Positions 8,333 to 17,377 of a stretch of 64,000 nt of DNA are shown piece by piece. The DNA is from Gammaproteobacteria bacterium (GTDB taxonomy: Bacteria > Pseudomonadota > Gammaproteobacteria > Pseudomonadales > JAUIET01): NCBI GenBank assembly GCA_030429735.1, contig JAUIET010000011.1:17591-81590 (forward strand), written 5' to 3'. Position 1 is the first letter of the stretch, and the number at the start of each line of letters is the position of its first letter. A model generated the notes under the pieces. The model saw nothing but the letters and a program-made list of their open reading frames with translations. It made no database searches and was not told the origin of the DNA. The position numbers and the translations under genes are program-made.

Positions 8333-9342
8333 AGCCTTGCCGTTGCTATCGCAATCAAAACGGTGCTGCACTGGTTGTTGCATTGCTGATCGCAGCACTG
8401 GTGGCCGTGATTGGCGTGCGCATGGGCAATGAGTATCAGTTGACATTGCGGCGCGCCAGCAACGTCATCTATAGCGATCAGATCATGTTGTATTTATACA
8501 GCGCTGAAAGTATTGCCAAGCAATTGCTGCTTGCCGATGAAGAGCCGGAGAAAGATTATCGCGGCGAGGCCTGGGCCGAAGAATACCCGCCCGTACCGAT
8601 AGGCCAGGGTATGCTCGCCGCCCAGCCCATGCGCGATCTGCAAGGTCGGTTTAATCTGAACAGTTTGCTCGATGGATTGGGCGTACCACAAGGTGGTGGT
8701 ATTCAGCCCGAGAGCGCTAACAAGCAAATGTTCATGCGTTTGCTACAGACTTTTCCTGACACCGTATCAGATGTCAGTCAGGCACGTGCCATTGCGGATG
8801 CGCTTATCGATTGGCTTGATGATGGTTCTGAACCCACCGGCTTTGATGGCGCTGAAGACAGCTACTACGCGCAATTGGATGTTCCGTATCGAACGGCCGA
8901 TAGCATGATGAGCAGCGTGTCTGAATTGCGGTTGGTAAAAGGTGTTACGCCCGAATTGTATCGTCAATTGGCACCGCATGTGACGGTGCTGGATGTAATC
9001 GACAACAAAATAAATATGAATACCGCTACTAAAAACGTACTGCAAGCCGTTGCACACAACGGAGATCCTTTGCAACCACTGGCGGCCAGCGACATAGAGG
9101 CTTATCTGGAACAGGTAGACCCGGCTGTTGGCCTTGATTCGCTTGGGCTGAATGAGTATGAACCGTGGAGGAGTCTAGACGGAGACGATGTCAAGGACCA
9201 CTTTGCGTACACAAGCGAGTATTTCGTCATCAGTGGCATCGCTCAGCTCGGCGAGATCAGTCTGCCCATGCGTTCGGTACTGAAAGTGAGTCGCAGTGAG
9301 AACAAAGTCACAGTTCTATCGCGTAGCACTGGCAGTCTATAA
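8329..9342 (+). CDS. gspK: Atypical minor pseudopilin GspK
   Basis: Large tip pseudopilin that caps the pseudopilus. The leader MKPCRCYRNQNG precedes AALVVALLIAALVAVIGVRM. As is normal for GspK, the Glu at position 5 of the mature protein is missing (Val here). The family segment MRDLQGRFNLNSLLD follows at about residue 101, and later IDWLDDGSEPTGFDGAEDSYY, which corresponds to the calcium-binding insertion domain, and ELRLVKGVTPELY. The 337 residues fit the family. It overlaps gspJ and is followed by a 48-bp gap before gspL. Confidence 0.95.
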   Translation: MKPCRCYRNQNGAALVVALLIAALVAVIGVRMGNEYQLTLRRASNVIYSDQIMLYLYSAESIAKQLLLADEEPEKDYRGEAWAEEYPPVPIGQGMLAAQPMRDLQGRFNLNSLLDGLGVPQGGGIQPESANKQMFMRLLQTFPDTVSDVSQARAIADALIDWLDDGSEPTGFDGAEDSYYAQLDVPYRTADSMMSSVSELRLVKGVTPELYRQLAPHVTVLDVIDNKINMNTATKNVLQAVAHNGDPLQPLAASDIEAYLEQVDPAVGLDSLGLNEYEPWRSLDGDDVKDHFAYTSEYFVISGIAQLGEISLPMRSVLKVSRSENKVTVLSRSTGSL

Positions 9343-9390
9343 TGAAGGCTGACTGTTTATTCTCATCGTTACATCGCTCAGGCTGAAGCA

Positions 9391-10641
9391 TTGAAATCAA
9401 AACTATTGCTTGAATACTCACAGGAGAGTGGCCAGTGTCGCTGGTTGCGCTACCTGGACAGCGGCGCGGCCGAGCTGCCGGCTCACACTGGCGACCTGCA
9501 AGACTTTTTCGCGGCATTGGAACATCAGTCCGCAGAAATTCTGATGGTGCTGAACAGCCCTGCGGTCACAGTTCGAACAGTTTACTTCGAGCCTGGCGAC
9601 CGCAAGCACATACTAAAAACAGCCCGTTACGAGCTAGAGGAAAGCCTGGCCAGCGACGTTGATGATTTGCATTTTGCGTTCGCCAAACCCGAGGAAGCCT
9701 GTATTGATATCGCCGTGATAGGCCGCCAGGTGCTGAGCGACTTGCTTGAACCGTTTACAGCGCATGGGGTGACCATAGCAGCACTAATGCCATTTCATCA
9801 GCTGTTACCTGCCTTGCACGATACTGAGCAGGCCGCGAATACGTGGCTGGTTAATGCTGACCAAAACGGTCTTACTGTGTATTTAGGCGGTAAGCAATAC
9901 TTTACATCCAGCTATGCGCATGCGCACATAGCCTGGCAAGCAGCCACCCAACAGCAAGATGCATTACCTGATCACATCGTTGTATATGAAGACAATGCAG
10001 AGGTAGGCACGGCCAGTCTGGACAGTGTGCCCGCCGGACTCGCGTCACTCATCGATCAACAACACAAGCCCTGGTTTGTCGATAGCCGCTGGGCGCTATT
10101 AAGAAAGGGTGCGATCAATTTACTGCAGGGTGAATTCAGCCCGGCCGTCGCCTGGGACAAAATCTGGCACTACTGGCGCGTTCCCACTTTCCTGTTTATC
10201 GCAGGCTTGTGTGTTTATACGCTTGCCGCGTTTCTTCAAAACCAGCGTTTGCAAGCAGACAATGTGCATCTTCGCCAACAAATGATGGCTGTGTATCAGC
10301 AAACGTTTCCCAACAGCCAGGTCAGCGACCCTGAAGCGCAAATGCGCTCGCAACTGCAGAAATTTTCCGGTGGATCGGTTAGCTCTGCGTTTTTGCCGCT
10401 GTTTTACCGTGCTGCCGAAGCGCTGAATACGTTTGAGGGGCTGAATCTTTTGAACATCAATTTTGACAGCCGCAACAATGAGATGCGAGCTGATCTATTG
10501 GCCAAGCAGTTTCAAGATCTTGAGCAAATACGATTGAAGCTCGATGCCGCTGGAATAGCGGCACAATTGGTCAGCAGCAATAGCGTTGACGGCAGCGAGC
10601 GTGCCCGCATGAAGTTCAGTTTCAAGGCAGGTGCACGCTAA
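9391..10641 (+). CDS. gspL: Type II secretion inner-membrane protein GspL
   Basis: Bitopic protein that ties GspE to the membrane platform. The N-terminal ~250 residues form the cytoplasmic actin-like domain. One membrane segment lies at about 259-280 (VPTFLFIAGLCVYTLAAFL), followed by a coiled segment and a small periplasmic ferredoxin-like domain. Start is TTG 9391, since no ATG is available and the codon fits the family N-terminus; no strong ribosome site is visible. The stop overlaps the gspM ATG by 1 bp. Confidence 0.92.
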   Translation: MKSKLLLEYSQESGQCRWLRYLDSGAAELPAHTGDLQDFFAALEHQSAEILMVLNSPAVTVRTVYFEPGDRKHILKTARYELEESLASDVDDLHFAFAKPEEACIDIAVIGRQVLSDLLEPFTAHGVTIAALMPFHQLLPALHDTEQAANTWLVNADQNGLTVYLGGKQYFTSSYAHAHIAWQAATQQQDALPDHIVVYEDNAEVGTASLDSVPAGLASLIDQQHKPWFVDSRWALLRKGAINLLQGEFSPAVAWDKIWHYWRVPTFLFIAGLCVYTLAAFLQNQRLQADNVHLRQQMMAVYQQTFPNSQVSDPEAQMRSQLQKFSGGSVSSAFLPLFYRAAEALNTFEGLNLLNINFDSRNNEMRADLLAKQFQDLEQIRLKLDAAGIAAQLVSSNSVDGSERARMKFSFKAGAR

Positions 10642-11123
10642 TGGGCAAGTTTAATCTTGAATGGTTTCATGCGCTTGAGAGACGCGAGCAGTGGATGGTA
10701 TTACTCGGAGGTATCGCGCTGGTCTTGTACTTGTTTTACATCATTTTGTGGCGGCCACTGTCCGCTGAGAACATCAGTCTTCAAAAGCGCAATGCCAGCG
10801 CCAGTGAGACTTTGCAATGGATGCGCAACAGTGCTGCTTTTATCAAGCAGCAACAACAGTCCAATGCGCCCAGCCGTCCAACTGGGCAAAGTTTGTCTCA
10901 GTTGTTGAATGCTTCAGTCGCAAGCAGTGGCCTGCGTTTCAGTCGTTTTCAGCCGCGCGGCAACGACAAAGCACAAGTCTGGTTCGAAAACGCCAGTTTC
11001 GCCGCAGTGTTTCTCTGGCTGCAGGATTTATCCGCGCAGAATGTTGTTGTGAGCAATATCAGCATCAGCAGTACTGCCCAGGGTGGTGTAGTCAGCGCGT
11101 CCCTTCAATTGCAAAAGATGTGA
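10641..11123 (+). CDS. gspM: Type II secretion inner-membrane protein GspM
   Basis: Partner of GspL in the assembly platform. The 160-residue protein has a short cytoplasmic N-terminus (FHALERREQWMVLLGG, with the ERREQ pattern common in GspM), a membrane helix at about 18-38, a coiled stretch, and a periplasmic ferredoxin-like domain ending in SISSTAQGGVVSASLQLQKM. It lies between gspL (1-bp overlap) and gspN (1-bp overlap). Confidence 0.92.
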   Translation: MGKFNLEWFHALERREQWMVLLGGIALVLYLFYIILWRPLSAENISLQKRNASASETLQWMRNSAAFIKQQQQSNAPSRPTGQSLSQLLNASVASSGLRFSRFQPRGNDKAQVWFENASFAAVFLWLQDLSAQNVVVSNISISSTAQGGVVSASLQLQKM

Positions 11124-11911
11124 TGAGCTCGTTCTTCAATCGACGCAGTAAACTGATACTGAGTATTGGCTTTGTCGTAGCATTATTTGCCAGTGCCCCT
11201 GCACGTGAGGCAGTGTCTGCTATGGGGTTGGATCGATTCGGAGTCTACCTGAATGGCATCAGTGGCTATTGGCACAATGGTCATGCGCAACGAATTCAGG
11301 TGCAGCTGCCCGACTACGCGGTTCGTATTCACTCAGTGGATTGGGATATTAGTGCCTGGCGCTTGTTACTGGGACAACTGGCGGCGGATATCACGGGCGA
11401 GTTTGCTGGAAAACCTGTGCAGCTCTTTTTTGTACAGTCTTTGTTTGGGCAAACTCAGATCAGAGACCTGTCTTTGGAGGTAGGCTCAAGTGATCTCCAG
11501 CCTTTGTTGAGTTCGCTGTTGATTCCACTGAGCGGTGAGCTCCAGGCGCAAGGCATTAATCTGGTCTATAAAGGCGGCTGGCTCAGTTCCGCATCCGGAA
11601 AACTGCAACTGCGCAACGTGTCTGCAGCAATGCCGGCGGCAACGATTAACGCAGGCAGCGCGTTGCTTGACCTGAGTATGCCGGAAACTGCCAAGACAGC
11701 GGGTGCACCGCTTTGGTTAACCATAGCGTCCTACCAGGGCGCATACGGTTTGTCGGGTCGTGTTGAACTACTGCCCAACCGGGAATACAGGCTGGACCTG
11801 GCCAGTGAGCCCGACGGCACAATAGAACCAATGATCCTGCAGCAAATGGGCGTTTTATTGGGTCCGCCGCTGCAGGGGAAATACCGCTTCCAATATGAAA
11901 GCGCGTTTTAA
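11123..11911 (+). CDS. gspN: Type II secretion protein GspN
   Basis: Accessory T2SS protein, present in only some gsp operons, anchored in the inner membrane with a periplasmic body. An open frame extends far upstream over gspM, but ATG 11123, overlapping the gspM TGA, opens MSSFFNRRSKLILSIGFVVA, a proper basic-plus-hydrophobic N-terminus. The 262 residues contain a GspN-like beta-rich region (VDWDISAWRLLLGQLAADITG) and end LLGPPLQGKYRFQYESAF, both characteristic. Last gene of the T2SS operon. Confidence 0.9.
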   Translation: MSSFFNRRSKLILSIGFVVALFASAPAREAVSAMGLDRFGVYLNGISGYWHNGHAQRIQVQLPDYAVRIHSVDWDISAWRLLLGQLAADITGEFAGKPVQLFFVQSLFGQTQIRDLSLEVGSSDLQPLLSSLLIPLSGELQAQGINLVYKGGWLSSASGKLQLRNVSAAMPAATINAGSALLDLSMPETAKTAGAPLWLTIASYQGAYGLSGRVELLPNREYRLDLASEPDGTIEPMILQQMGVLLGPPLQGKYRFQYESAF

Positions 11912-11937
11912 ACTGCCGACCGTTGATCGATAAGACG

Positions 11938-13230
11938 ATGGCTCTCTCCGAGTTGCTTGATATTTTATGCTGCCCTGACAGCGGCGAACACCTGCAACTG
12001 ACAGATACTGGTCTTGCATCGTCGGCGGTGGATTACCCAGTAGTAGATAAGAACCTGGCCTGCCTGTACTCCAATCCATCGGTCACCCGGTTTCAGTGGG
12101 GCAGCAAGATTAAGCATTTTTTTGACAGCGAACGAGAGCACCTGAAACAGATGCAGCAATTGGCGCAAACCTGTTCGCTTGCCAGCACGCGCAAGCGAAT
12201 TAGTCTGCAACACGAGGCCAGGCACAAGAACCTCGCGCTCATGCAGAAGATGCTGTCTGCCTGGATTCCGGACAAAGCTCTGCCCGTGGCGCAGTCCAGT
12301 CAGCAAATATACTCTTACTTTGAATTGCTGTTTCGTGATTGGTGCTGGGGAGATGAGCTGCGGCCGTATATCGATTATTGTGTTTCCGCACTTGGTGCTC
12401 AACATTGTGAACGAGTGTTGGTGCTTGGCAGTGGCGCGGGTGGGCTGAGCTATCATTTGGCCAATGCATTGGCGCAATCGAGATTGATATCTATTGAGCA
12501 CAATCCGTTTCTTGCGCTGGCCTCCCACCATATCATGCAAGGCAAGTTATTAAAGATTCATGACTACAGCCTGTATCCAACTGAGCTTGCAGGCAGTTCG
12601 ACCAAGTGGGAAATAAAGCAAGCGCCCTTGCAACACGAAAATCATGTACAACTGTTGGCCACGTACCCAAAGCTTCCATTGTTAGAGAAAAGTGTCGACG
12701 CGATCATCGCACCCTGGTTTTTCGATATTCTGGACATTCCCTTTGATGCGGCTTTGCAAGCGTGCACCCGCTTTCTAAAGCCGAAAGGGAAGTTGGTGTT
12801 TATGGGGCCAGCTAACGTGCATAAGCCGCACTATGATGAGCAGTATTGCAGCGATGAAATTCGTGAGCTGCTTTGCCAGCAGTTTGCCACGGTAGACCTT
12901 ACACAGCAAAGCCTGACGTATCTGGATAACCCTACTGCGTCGCAGCGCCGGCTGGAGAGTGTGGCATTTGCTGTTGCAGCCGAACCGATTTACTCGGAGT
13001 ACTCGCGTGAGACATCAATGCCAAAAGATCTTGTCTATACGCCGGAGCTGAACCAGTACAAGCTGAAAACTGCAACTATTCATCAAATACTCGCTTGCAT
13101 CGACCAATCCATTTCGGTGAATGAACTAGCAGATTTGCTGGTCAGTCGATTCGGTTTTGAAGCGCATGAATCATCGCATTATGCAGCTGCGTTTATTGCC
13201 GAAATACAATCGGGTATTAAACAGGGCTAG
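11938..13230 (+). CDS. SAM-dependent methyltransferase with Trm112-like N-terminus
   Basis: Predicted class I methyltransferase of unknown substrate. The first ~55 residues (ELLDILCCPDSGEHLQL and YPVVDKNLACLY) look like the Trm112/UPF0434 fold. A helical region follows, then a Rossmann domain with motif I VLVLGSGAGGLSYHLA at about 160-175 and an acidic motif II LISIEHNP. A late segment is LKPKGKLVFMGPANVHKPHYD. The C-terminal ~80 residues are unassigned. I use ATG 11938; TTG 11923 would add five residues. It follows gspN by 26 bp in the same direction, so it may be cotranscribed with the T2SS genes. Its 3' end overlaps the converging gene by 14 bp. Confidence 0.7.
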   Translation: MALSELLDILCCPDSGEHLQLTDTGLASSAVDYPVVDKNLACLYSNPSVTRFQWGSKIKHFFDSEREHLKQMQQLAQTCSLASTRKRISLQHEARHKNLALMQKMLSAWIPDKALPVAQSSQQIYSYFELLFRDWCWGDELRPYIDYCVSALGAQHCERVLVLGSGAGGLSYHLANALAQSRLISIEHNPFLALASHHIMQGKLLKIHDYSLYPTELAGSSTKWEIKQAPLQHENHVQLLATYPKLPLLEKSVDAIIAPWFFDILDIPFDAALQACTRFLKPKGKLVFMGPANVHKPHYDEQYCSDEIRELLCQQFATVDLTQQSLTYLDNPTASQRRLESVAFAVAAEPIYSEYSRETSMPKDLVYTPELNQYKLKTATIHQILACIDQSISVNELADLLVSRFGFEAHESSHYAAAFIAEIQSGIKQG

Positions 13231-14848
13231 TAATCGTACCGGCAACAATGGGTTCGAATGCTGTAAGCGTGTCAATCATGCCGCCCAGAGCAGTGGGGAA
13301 TACCGACGCGTACTGACCCTGTTCGCCGTGCAATGCCATGTAATTCATGATCACAGTTTCAACCAGCAGATTGACGTTGTTGGCGGCTGGTGTAGAGGCA
13401 GTCTCCACGGAAGCGTCAGCGCGCATATAGCCTATTTGCTGGTGCAGCGCCTGTTCTTCTGGCGTTGCACCTATCAACACCGGTCGCCTGCCAGGGTTAT
13501 AGACAAGAAAAAACGAAGCCGCGGTTGAGGAGTTATCACCTGTCCATTCGCCCTTGCCTCTACCTTCTACCGAATTATCTATGGTGCCGTTGCTGGACAG
13601 GGAGCCGTCGCTGCACACGTACATCATCAGCGGAATACCCGTTTGATGCGCGTATTCAAGGCAGGCGCCCATGCAGCGGCCAGCGCGCAGATCGCGTACC
13701 TCGCCGGTGGCTCGTGCCCCACCATGATAGTCGTAGCCGCCCATGGTGACCGTTCCTGCTCCCGCGAACCCGTCGATAACCATCTTCATTACGGATGCCG
13801 TCTTTCTAAATTCGCTATCGCCGTCAAATTCCGCTTCCGTGAATATACCGCCATTGTCATTGACAATCACGGGGTTCGCACCCAGTCGGTCATCCGGGTT
13901 TATCTGCGAAGGATCGCCAAAACGCTCGGCAAGATCAGCGCTCTTGACGTAGGCACAACGTACCTGGTCAATCAGTTCAGCATTGTTCGCTTGCCCGGTA
14001 CTAACGCGCGACATTTTTGCGTCGCTGATACGGTAAACCGATTCCATAACCGCAACAGCCTCTGCCTGGGACAGTGCACCGAAATCGCCAACATCCACCA
14101 TGCCGGTGACATCGCTTGGCCGGTCGACCTTGGTTGGACGAATGGCCGGGTTGATCAGGTTAGCAGGCGCCATGGAATTGCCGCCTGAATCGGAGTTACG
14201 TGAGCCTATCAATGTGACGAGCGAGCCATCAGCACCGTTCGCACCCATACCGGCCCGCGCAATTCCGTACATGGGGTTGTGTGGGTTGTTGCCCGTGTCG
14301 TTGTCAGATCGCGCCGGGATAACGGCACCATTGATGTTGCCACTGGCAACCGCATTGGGCGCTTTCTCCAGAATGCCGCGCAAGAACGCACTGTCACTGT
14401 GAAACGCCAGGCCCAGTGAGGTATCAGTGTGATCACCATTGCTGGTCGTCGTAGGCGTGGCCTCGGCAACACCGGGCACCATATCGCCCGGCAAACCCAG
14501 CTTGCTATACCCAGCGGTAGACAGAAAATCCATTTGCCCACCCTGGCCGCCCACCAACACATTGGAGCCGGCCATGTTGGCACCACCTGCGAGGTCAAAG
14601 CAGATGAACGGAATTTTACCGGCGCCTTGTGTTGCAATCCCACAAGCGGCCACTTCAGCCGCTACATCGGCCGACAGTGCGTAGGCCTGACGAGGGCTGG
14701 CAAACAGGCTGAACAGCGAGGAACCCACCATAGTTCCGGTACCCGCCGCAAAACCCTGGGCGATGAACTGGCGCCGCGTTTTTGGTTTTGCATGACAGGG
14801 ATGCCTGAGTGGCTCATTAAGACCAAAAAATTTTCTGCGCTGTGACAT
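13217..14848 (-). CDS. Tat-exported DUF1501-like protein
   Basis: Secreted protein of unknown activity. The N-terminus carries a twin-arginine signal, TRRQFIAQGFAAGTGTMVG, with cleavage near AYALSA. The body resembles the DUF1501 family, which belongs to the sulfatase/alkaline-phosphatase-like fold: an early FICFDLAGGANMAGSNVLVG strand-loop, a central GGYDYHGGARATGEVRDL segment, and a C-terminal YNPGRRPVLIGATPEEQALH. ATG 14848 is chosen because GGAG lies 7 bp upstream; a longer open frame to 14983 runs into the neighbouring gene. The 543-residue product is the last gene of a three-gene unit with two haem-motif proteins. Relatives are sometimes labelled 'GspF', which this is not. Confidence 0.7.
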   Translation of the reverse strand: MSQRRKFFGLNEPLRHPCHAKPKTRRQFIAQGFAAGTGTMVGSSLFSLFASPRQAYALSADVAAEVAACGIATQGAGKIPFICFDLAGGANMAGSNVLVGGQGGQMDFLSTAGYSKLGLPGDMVPGVAEATPTTTSNGDHTDTSLGLAFHSDSAFLRGILEKAPNAVASGNINGAVIPARSDNDTGNNPHNPMYGIARAGMGANGADGSLVTLIGSRNSDSGGNSMAPANLINPAIRPTKVDRPSDVTGMVDVGDFGALSQAEAVAVMESVYRISDAKMSRVSTGQANNAELIDQVRCAYVKSADLAERFGDPSQINPDDRLGANPVIVNDNGGIFTEAEFDGDSEFRKTASVMKMVIDGFAGAGTVTMGGYDYHGGARATGEVRDLRAGRCMGACLEYAHQTGIPLMMYVCSDGSLSSNGTIDNSVEGRGKGEWTGDNSSTAASFFLVYNPGRRPVLIGATPEEQALHQQIGYMRADASVETASTPAANNVNLLVETVIMNYMALHGEQGQYASVFPTALGGMIDTLTAFEPIVAGTITSPV

Positions 14849-14901
14849 TCGAGACTCCGGTGGTACGCGTGGTGCGAACGGCTTATGCTTAAGCTTAGCG
14901 T

Positions 14902-17367
14902 TTATTGGATCAACATGGCGGCACTGCCCAGTACGGCGGCACAAACACCTTTGGCAGCTGGCCGGGTTTGTGATGCACTGCACGTCGCGTTGCTACTGCC
15001 GGTACCGCCACACAATCGATCAAAAAGACTGTCTAACTCGGCCTCGGTCGCTGCCGCATCGGGTTGGGTGCTGAGTCCTGACCCAATCACAGCATTCACC
15101 ATTGGTGTTGTGACCAGATTGCGCTGCGCGGGGGCCAGACTTGTATCAAAATTCATACCAGGGAAAAATCCTGGGTTACTCTCCACCAGGGCGTCGCAGT
15201 AGCCAATACCAAGTTGTGTGATCGACATCTGGTGCGACGACAGAAAAGTGGCGATGTCCGATACCGCAGGCAGGGCTTTGCGAATGTCTGCAAATGTCGA
15301 TTGCAAAGCCGGTTCTCCCGCAATGTTGATGCCGGTGATTTCGGCCATGGTCGCACTGATCGCGTCGAATGTACGAACGCCAATTTCCGATCCACCTTGG
15401 CCCTCCAGACTGGCAGGTATTACCACCGGTGTGCCTGGCACGGTGACATTGGAGTTACTGCCCAATACGCTGAAGGTTAAGAAGAACTCGTCCGCATCGG
15501 CACCTTTTTCAAGGCCGACGATGGTTCCCAGCGTTGACAGTACCTGATTGTTTTCTGTGATCGTTGTGTCGAGGCTTGCGTAGGATTGACCTACCGATGT
15601 TTCCCTTCCGTTGATGCCAATGCGCATGCCCTGTAAGGCGATGGCATCCGGGCTCGCTGCGCTGTCCAGCGTGACGTAATAAGGTTTGTTAAACAGGTAG
15701 GAGTAGCTATCAAACTGGCTCACTTCAAACACTATGTAACTCTCTGGTGTACTCACCAGATCCGAAATGCTGAACAGCAGGAAAAATTTCTGACCCACAC
15801 CTACGTCGTAATTCAGAGTCACTTGTTCCGGGCTAAGCACGCGGTTGTGAATAGCGACCATGCGAATCACACCGTCCCATAATCGATTGCTCGACACTTC
15901 GTTACCTAGCACGAACGCGTAAGTGTCGTTCCAGTCGGCCAGGGTGCCGCCTGGCATTGGGTCAGTGTCACCGGTTGAGATGCCGTTAACATAAATCTCG
16001 CGTCCATCAACAGGGTCATAGGTCACCACCACATGTTGCAAGGTTGCCTGCAAATCCTCGTCATCAGAGTCAGTCGACATGGCCGGTGTTCCGTTTGCGC
16101 CGGTATTGCTGCTGCGATTGAGGAACTCGTAGTTATATTGGGTCTGGCCCAGCGTGAAATTGCGCGCATCAGTACCTGCCGAGTAACTGACAATACGCGC
16201 CGGGTCTTCTGCATCGCCCTGAGTTACGTTGCCGGGTGCAACCCAGGCTTCGATGCTGTACTCGCCGGTGGCGGAGATCAGGTCAAACAGTTTGCGGCTG
16301 TCGGCAGTGGTGCCCTGCGCTTTGCCATCGATAATACGGATACCCCAACCACCAACCCACTCGACGTTGCCGCTCAATGTAAGGTTCAGATCAGGACTAA
16401 CGCCAGACGTGTCAAACGCGGTACTGCCTTCGCCGCTTTGAAATTCGTACTTGGCAATCACGTTGTCTTCATGTCGGCCGCCACTGTTGGCTACAATGCC
16501 ATCGCTGAGTGTCAGCGCCTTGCTTAACAGCAAAGCAGCATCGGGCTGCGTGATGGCGATGCCATCGGCCATCGTTGTTATCTGCGCTTGCATATCGTTG
16601 GCGTCGTTCTGGCAGGTGCTTGTCCAGCAATTGTGAAACTCGTTACGCAGCCTGAGCACAAAACGCGAATTTGCAGGCGTATCCAGATCCATTTTGCTTT
16701 GTGCAGCGTCATAGGCATCCTGCGCATCGCTTACCGCAAAGTAGGGTGTTTGGGGGATGCTGGCATCCGGGGTATGACAGTTTACACAATGTGCTGTGAG
16801 CAGCGGGTGTACGGTGCTGGCGAAACTGGTATCTCCTACATCAGCGGGGTAGTTCTTACTTGCGCCAGCATCTTTAATCGGAGGTGGTGTAAGCGCGATT
16901 ACGTTTGCGGTACCGCCTTGTGTGTCGTTTGCCCAGTCAGTGATGTAGCCTTCGATGATTGTGGCGCAAGCCGATACAGCCGCTGAATCACTGCCTTGCC
17001 AGCAGTTATGACCCTCTGCGACCTTGGTGACCATGCGCGAGTTGACCGGTATACCCAAATCAACGATCCCGTTGGCTGCGCTGTACGCCATATTAACGTC
17101 GTCGGTGCGAACAAAGGACGGCGCTTGCCCGCCGGCCGTGTGACACCCACCGCAGCGATCTTCATCACGCAGGTTCTCCCAAACATGTATCCTAAAAGCT
17201 TGTACATCGGCGGTTTGAGGTTCGGGGCCAGTATAGGCATTGCCATTGCCGCCACCATCACCAGTGGCTGGATTGACGGTGGGCGGAGTGCCGCTGCCAC
17301 CGCTACAGGCTTGCAATGCAAACAGTGCGGCGATAATAGCCCAGTGTGGGAAGCGTTTGTTCATCAT
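14902..17367 (-). CDS. LamG-domain lipoprotein with two cytochrome c haem motifs
   Basis: Predicted outer-membrane lipoprotein. The signal peptide ends at lipobox LQAC21, and the Ser after the Cys favours outer-membrane sorting. A Gly-rich tether follows. Two CXXCH motifs are visible: CGGCH (C72-H76) and CVNCH (C194-H198), each followed by a similar segment with NSR and HNCW, so the N-terminal half is an internal duplication of a cytochrome-like unit. Residues ~325-520 form a LamG/concanavalin-like sandwich (EYSIEAWVAPGNV, REIYVNGISTGDTDPMPGG). The last 300 residues are unassigned. The substrate or electron partner is unknown. The gene sits 10 bp downstream of another haem-motif gene. Start may be ATG 17367 or 17364. 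Confidence 0.8.
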   Translation of the reverse strand: MMNKRFPHWAIIAALFALQACSGGSGTPPTVNPATGDGGGNGNAYTGPEPQTADVQAFRIHVWENLRDEDRCGGCHTAGGQAPSFVRTDDVNMAYSAANGIVDLGIPVNSRMVTKVAEGHNCWQGSDSAAVSACATIIEGYITDWANDTQGGTANVIALTPPPIKDAGASKNYPADVGDTSFASTVHPLLTAHCVNCHTPDASIPQTPYFAVSDAQDAYDAAQSKMDLDTPANSRFVLRLRNEFHNCWTSTCQNDANDMQAQITTMADGIAITQPDAALLLSKALTLSDGIVANSGGRHEDNVIAKYEFQSGEGSTAFDTSGVSPDLNLTLSGNVEWVGGWGIRIIDGKAQGTTADSRKLFDLISATGEYSIEAWVAPGNVTQGDAEDPARIVSYSAGTDARNFTLGQTQYNYEFLNRSSNTGANGTPAMSTDSDDEDLQATLQHVVVTYDPVDGREIYVNGISTGDTDPMPGGTLADWNDTYAFVLGNEVSSNRLWDGVIRMVAIHNRVLSPEQVTLNYDVGVGQKFFLLFSISDLVSTPESYIVFEVSQFDSYSYLFNKPYYVTLDSAASPDAIALQGMRIGINGRETSVGQSYASLDTTITENNQVLSTLGTIVGLEKGADADEFFLTFSVLGSNSNVTVPGTPVVIPASLEGQGGSEIGVRTFDAISATMAEITGINIAGEPALQSTFADIRKALPAVSDIATFLSSHQMSITQLGIGYCDALVESNPGFFPGMNFDTSLAPAQRNLVTTPMVNAVIGSGLSTQPDAAATEAELDSLFDRLCGGTGSSNATCSASQTRPAAKGVCAAVLGSAAMLIQ

Positions 17368-17377
17368 AATCTTGACC

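Noticed and set aside
13217..13230. Overlapping 3' ends of convergent genes as a regulatory antisense arrangement
   Set aside because: A 14-bp tail overlap is common in compact genomes and shows nothing further.
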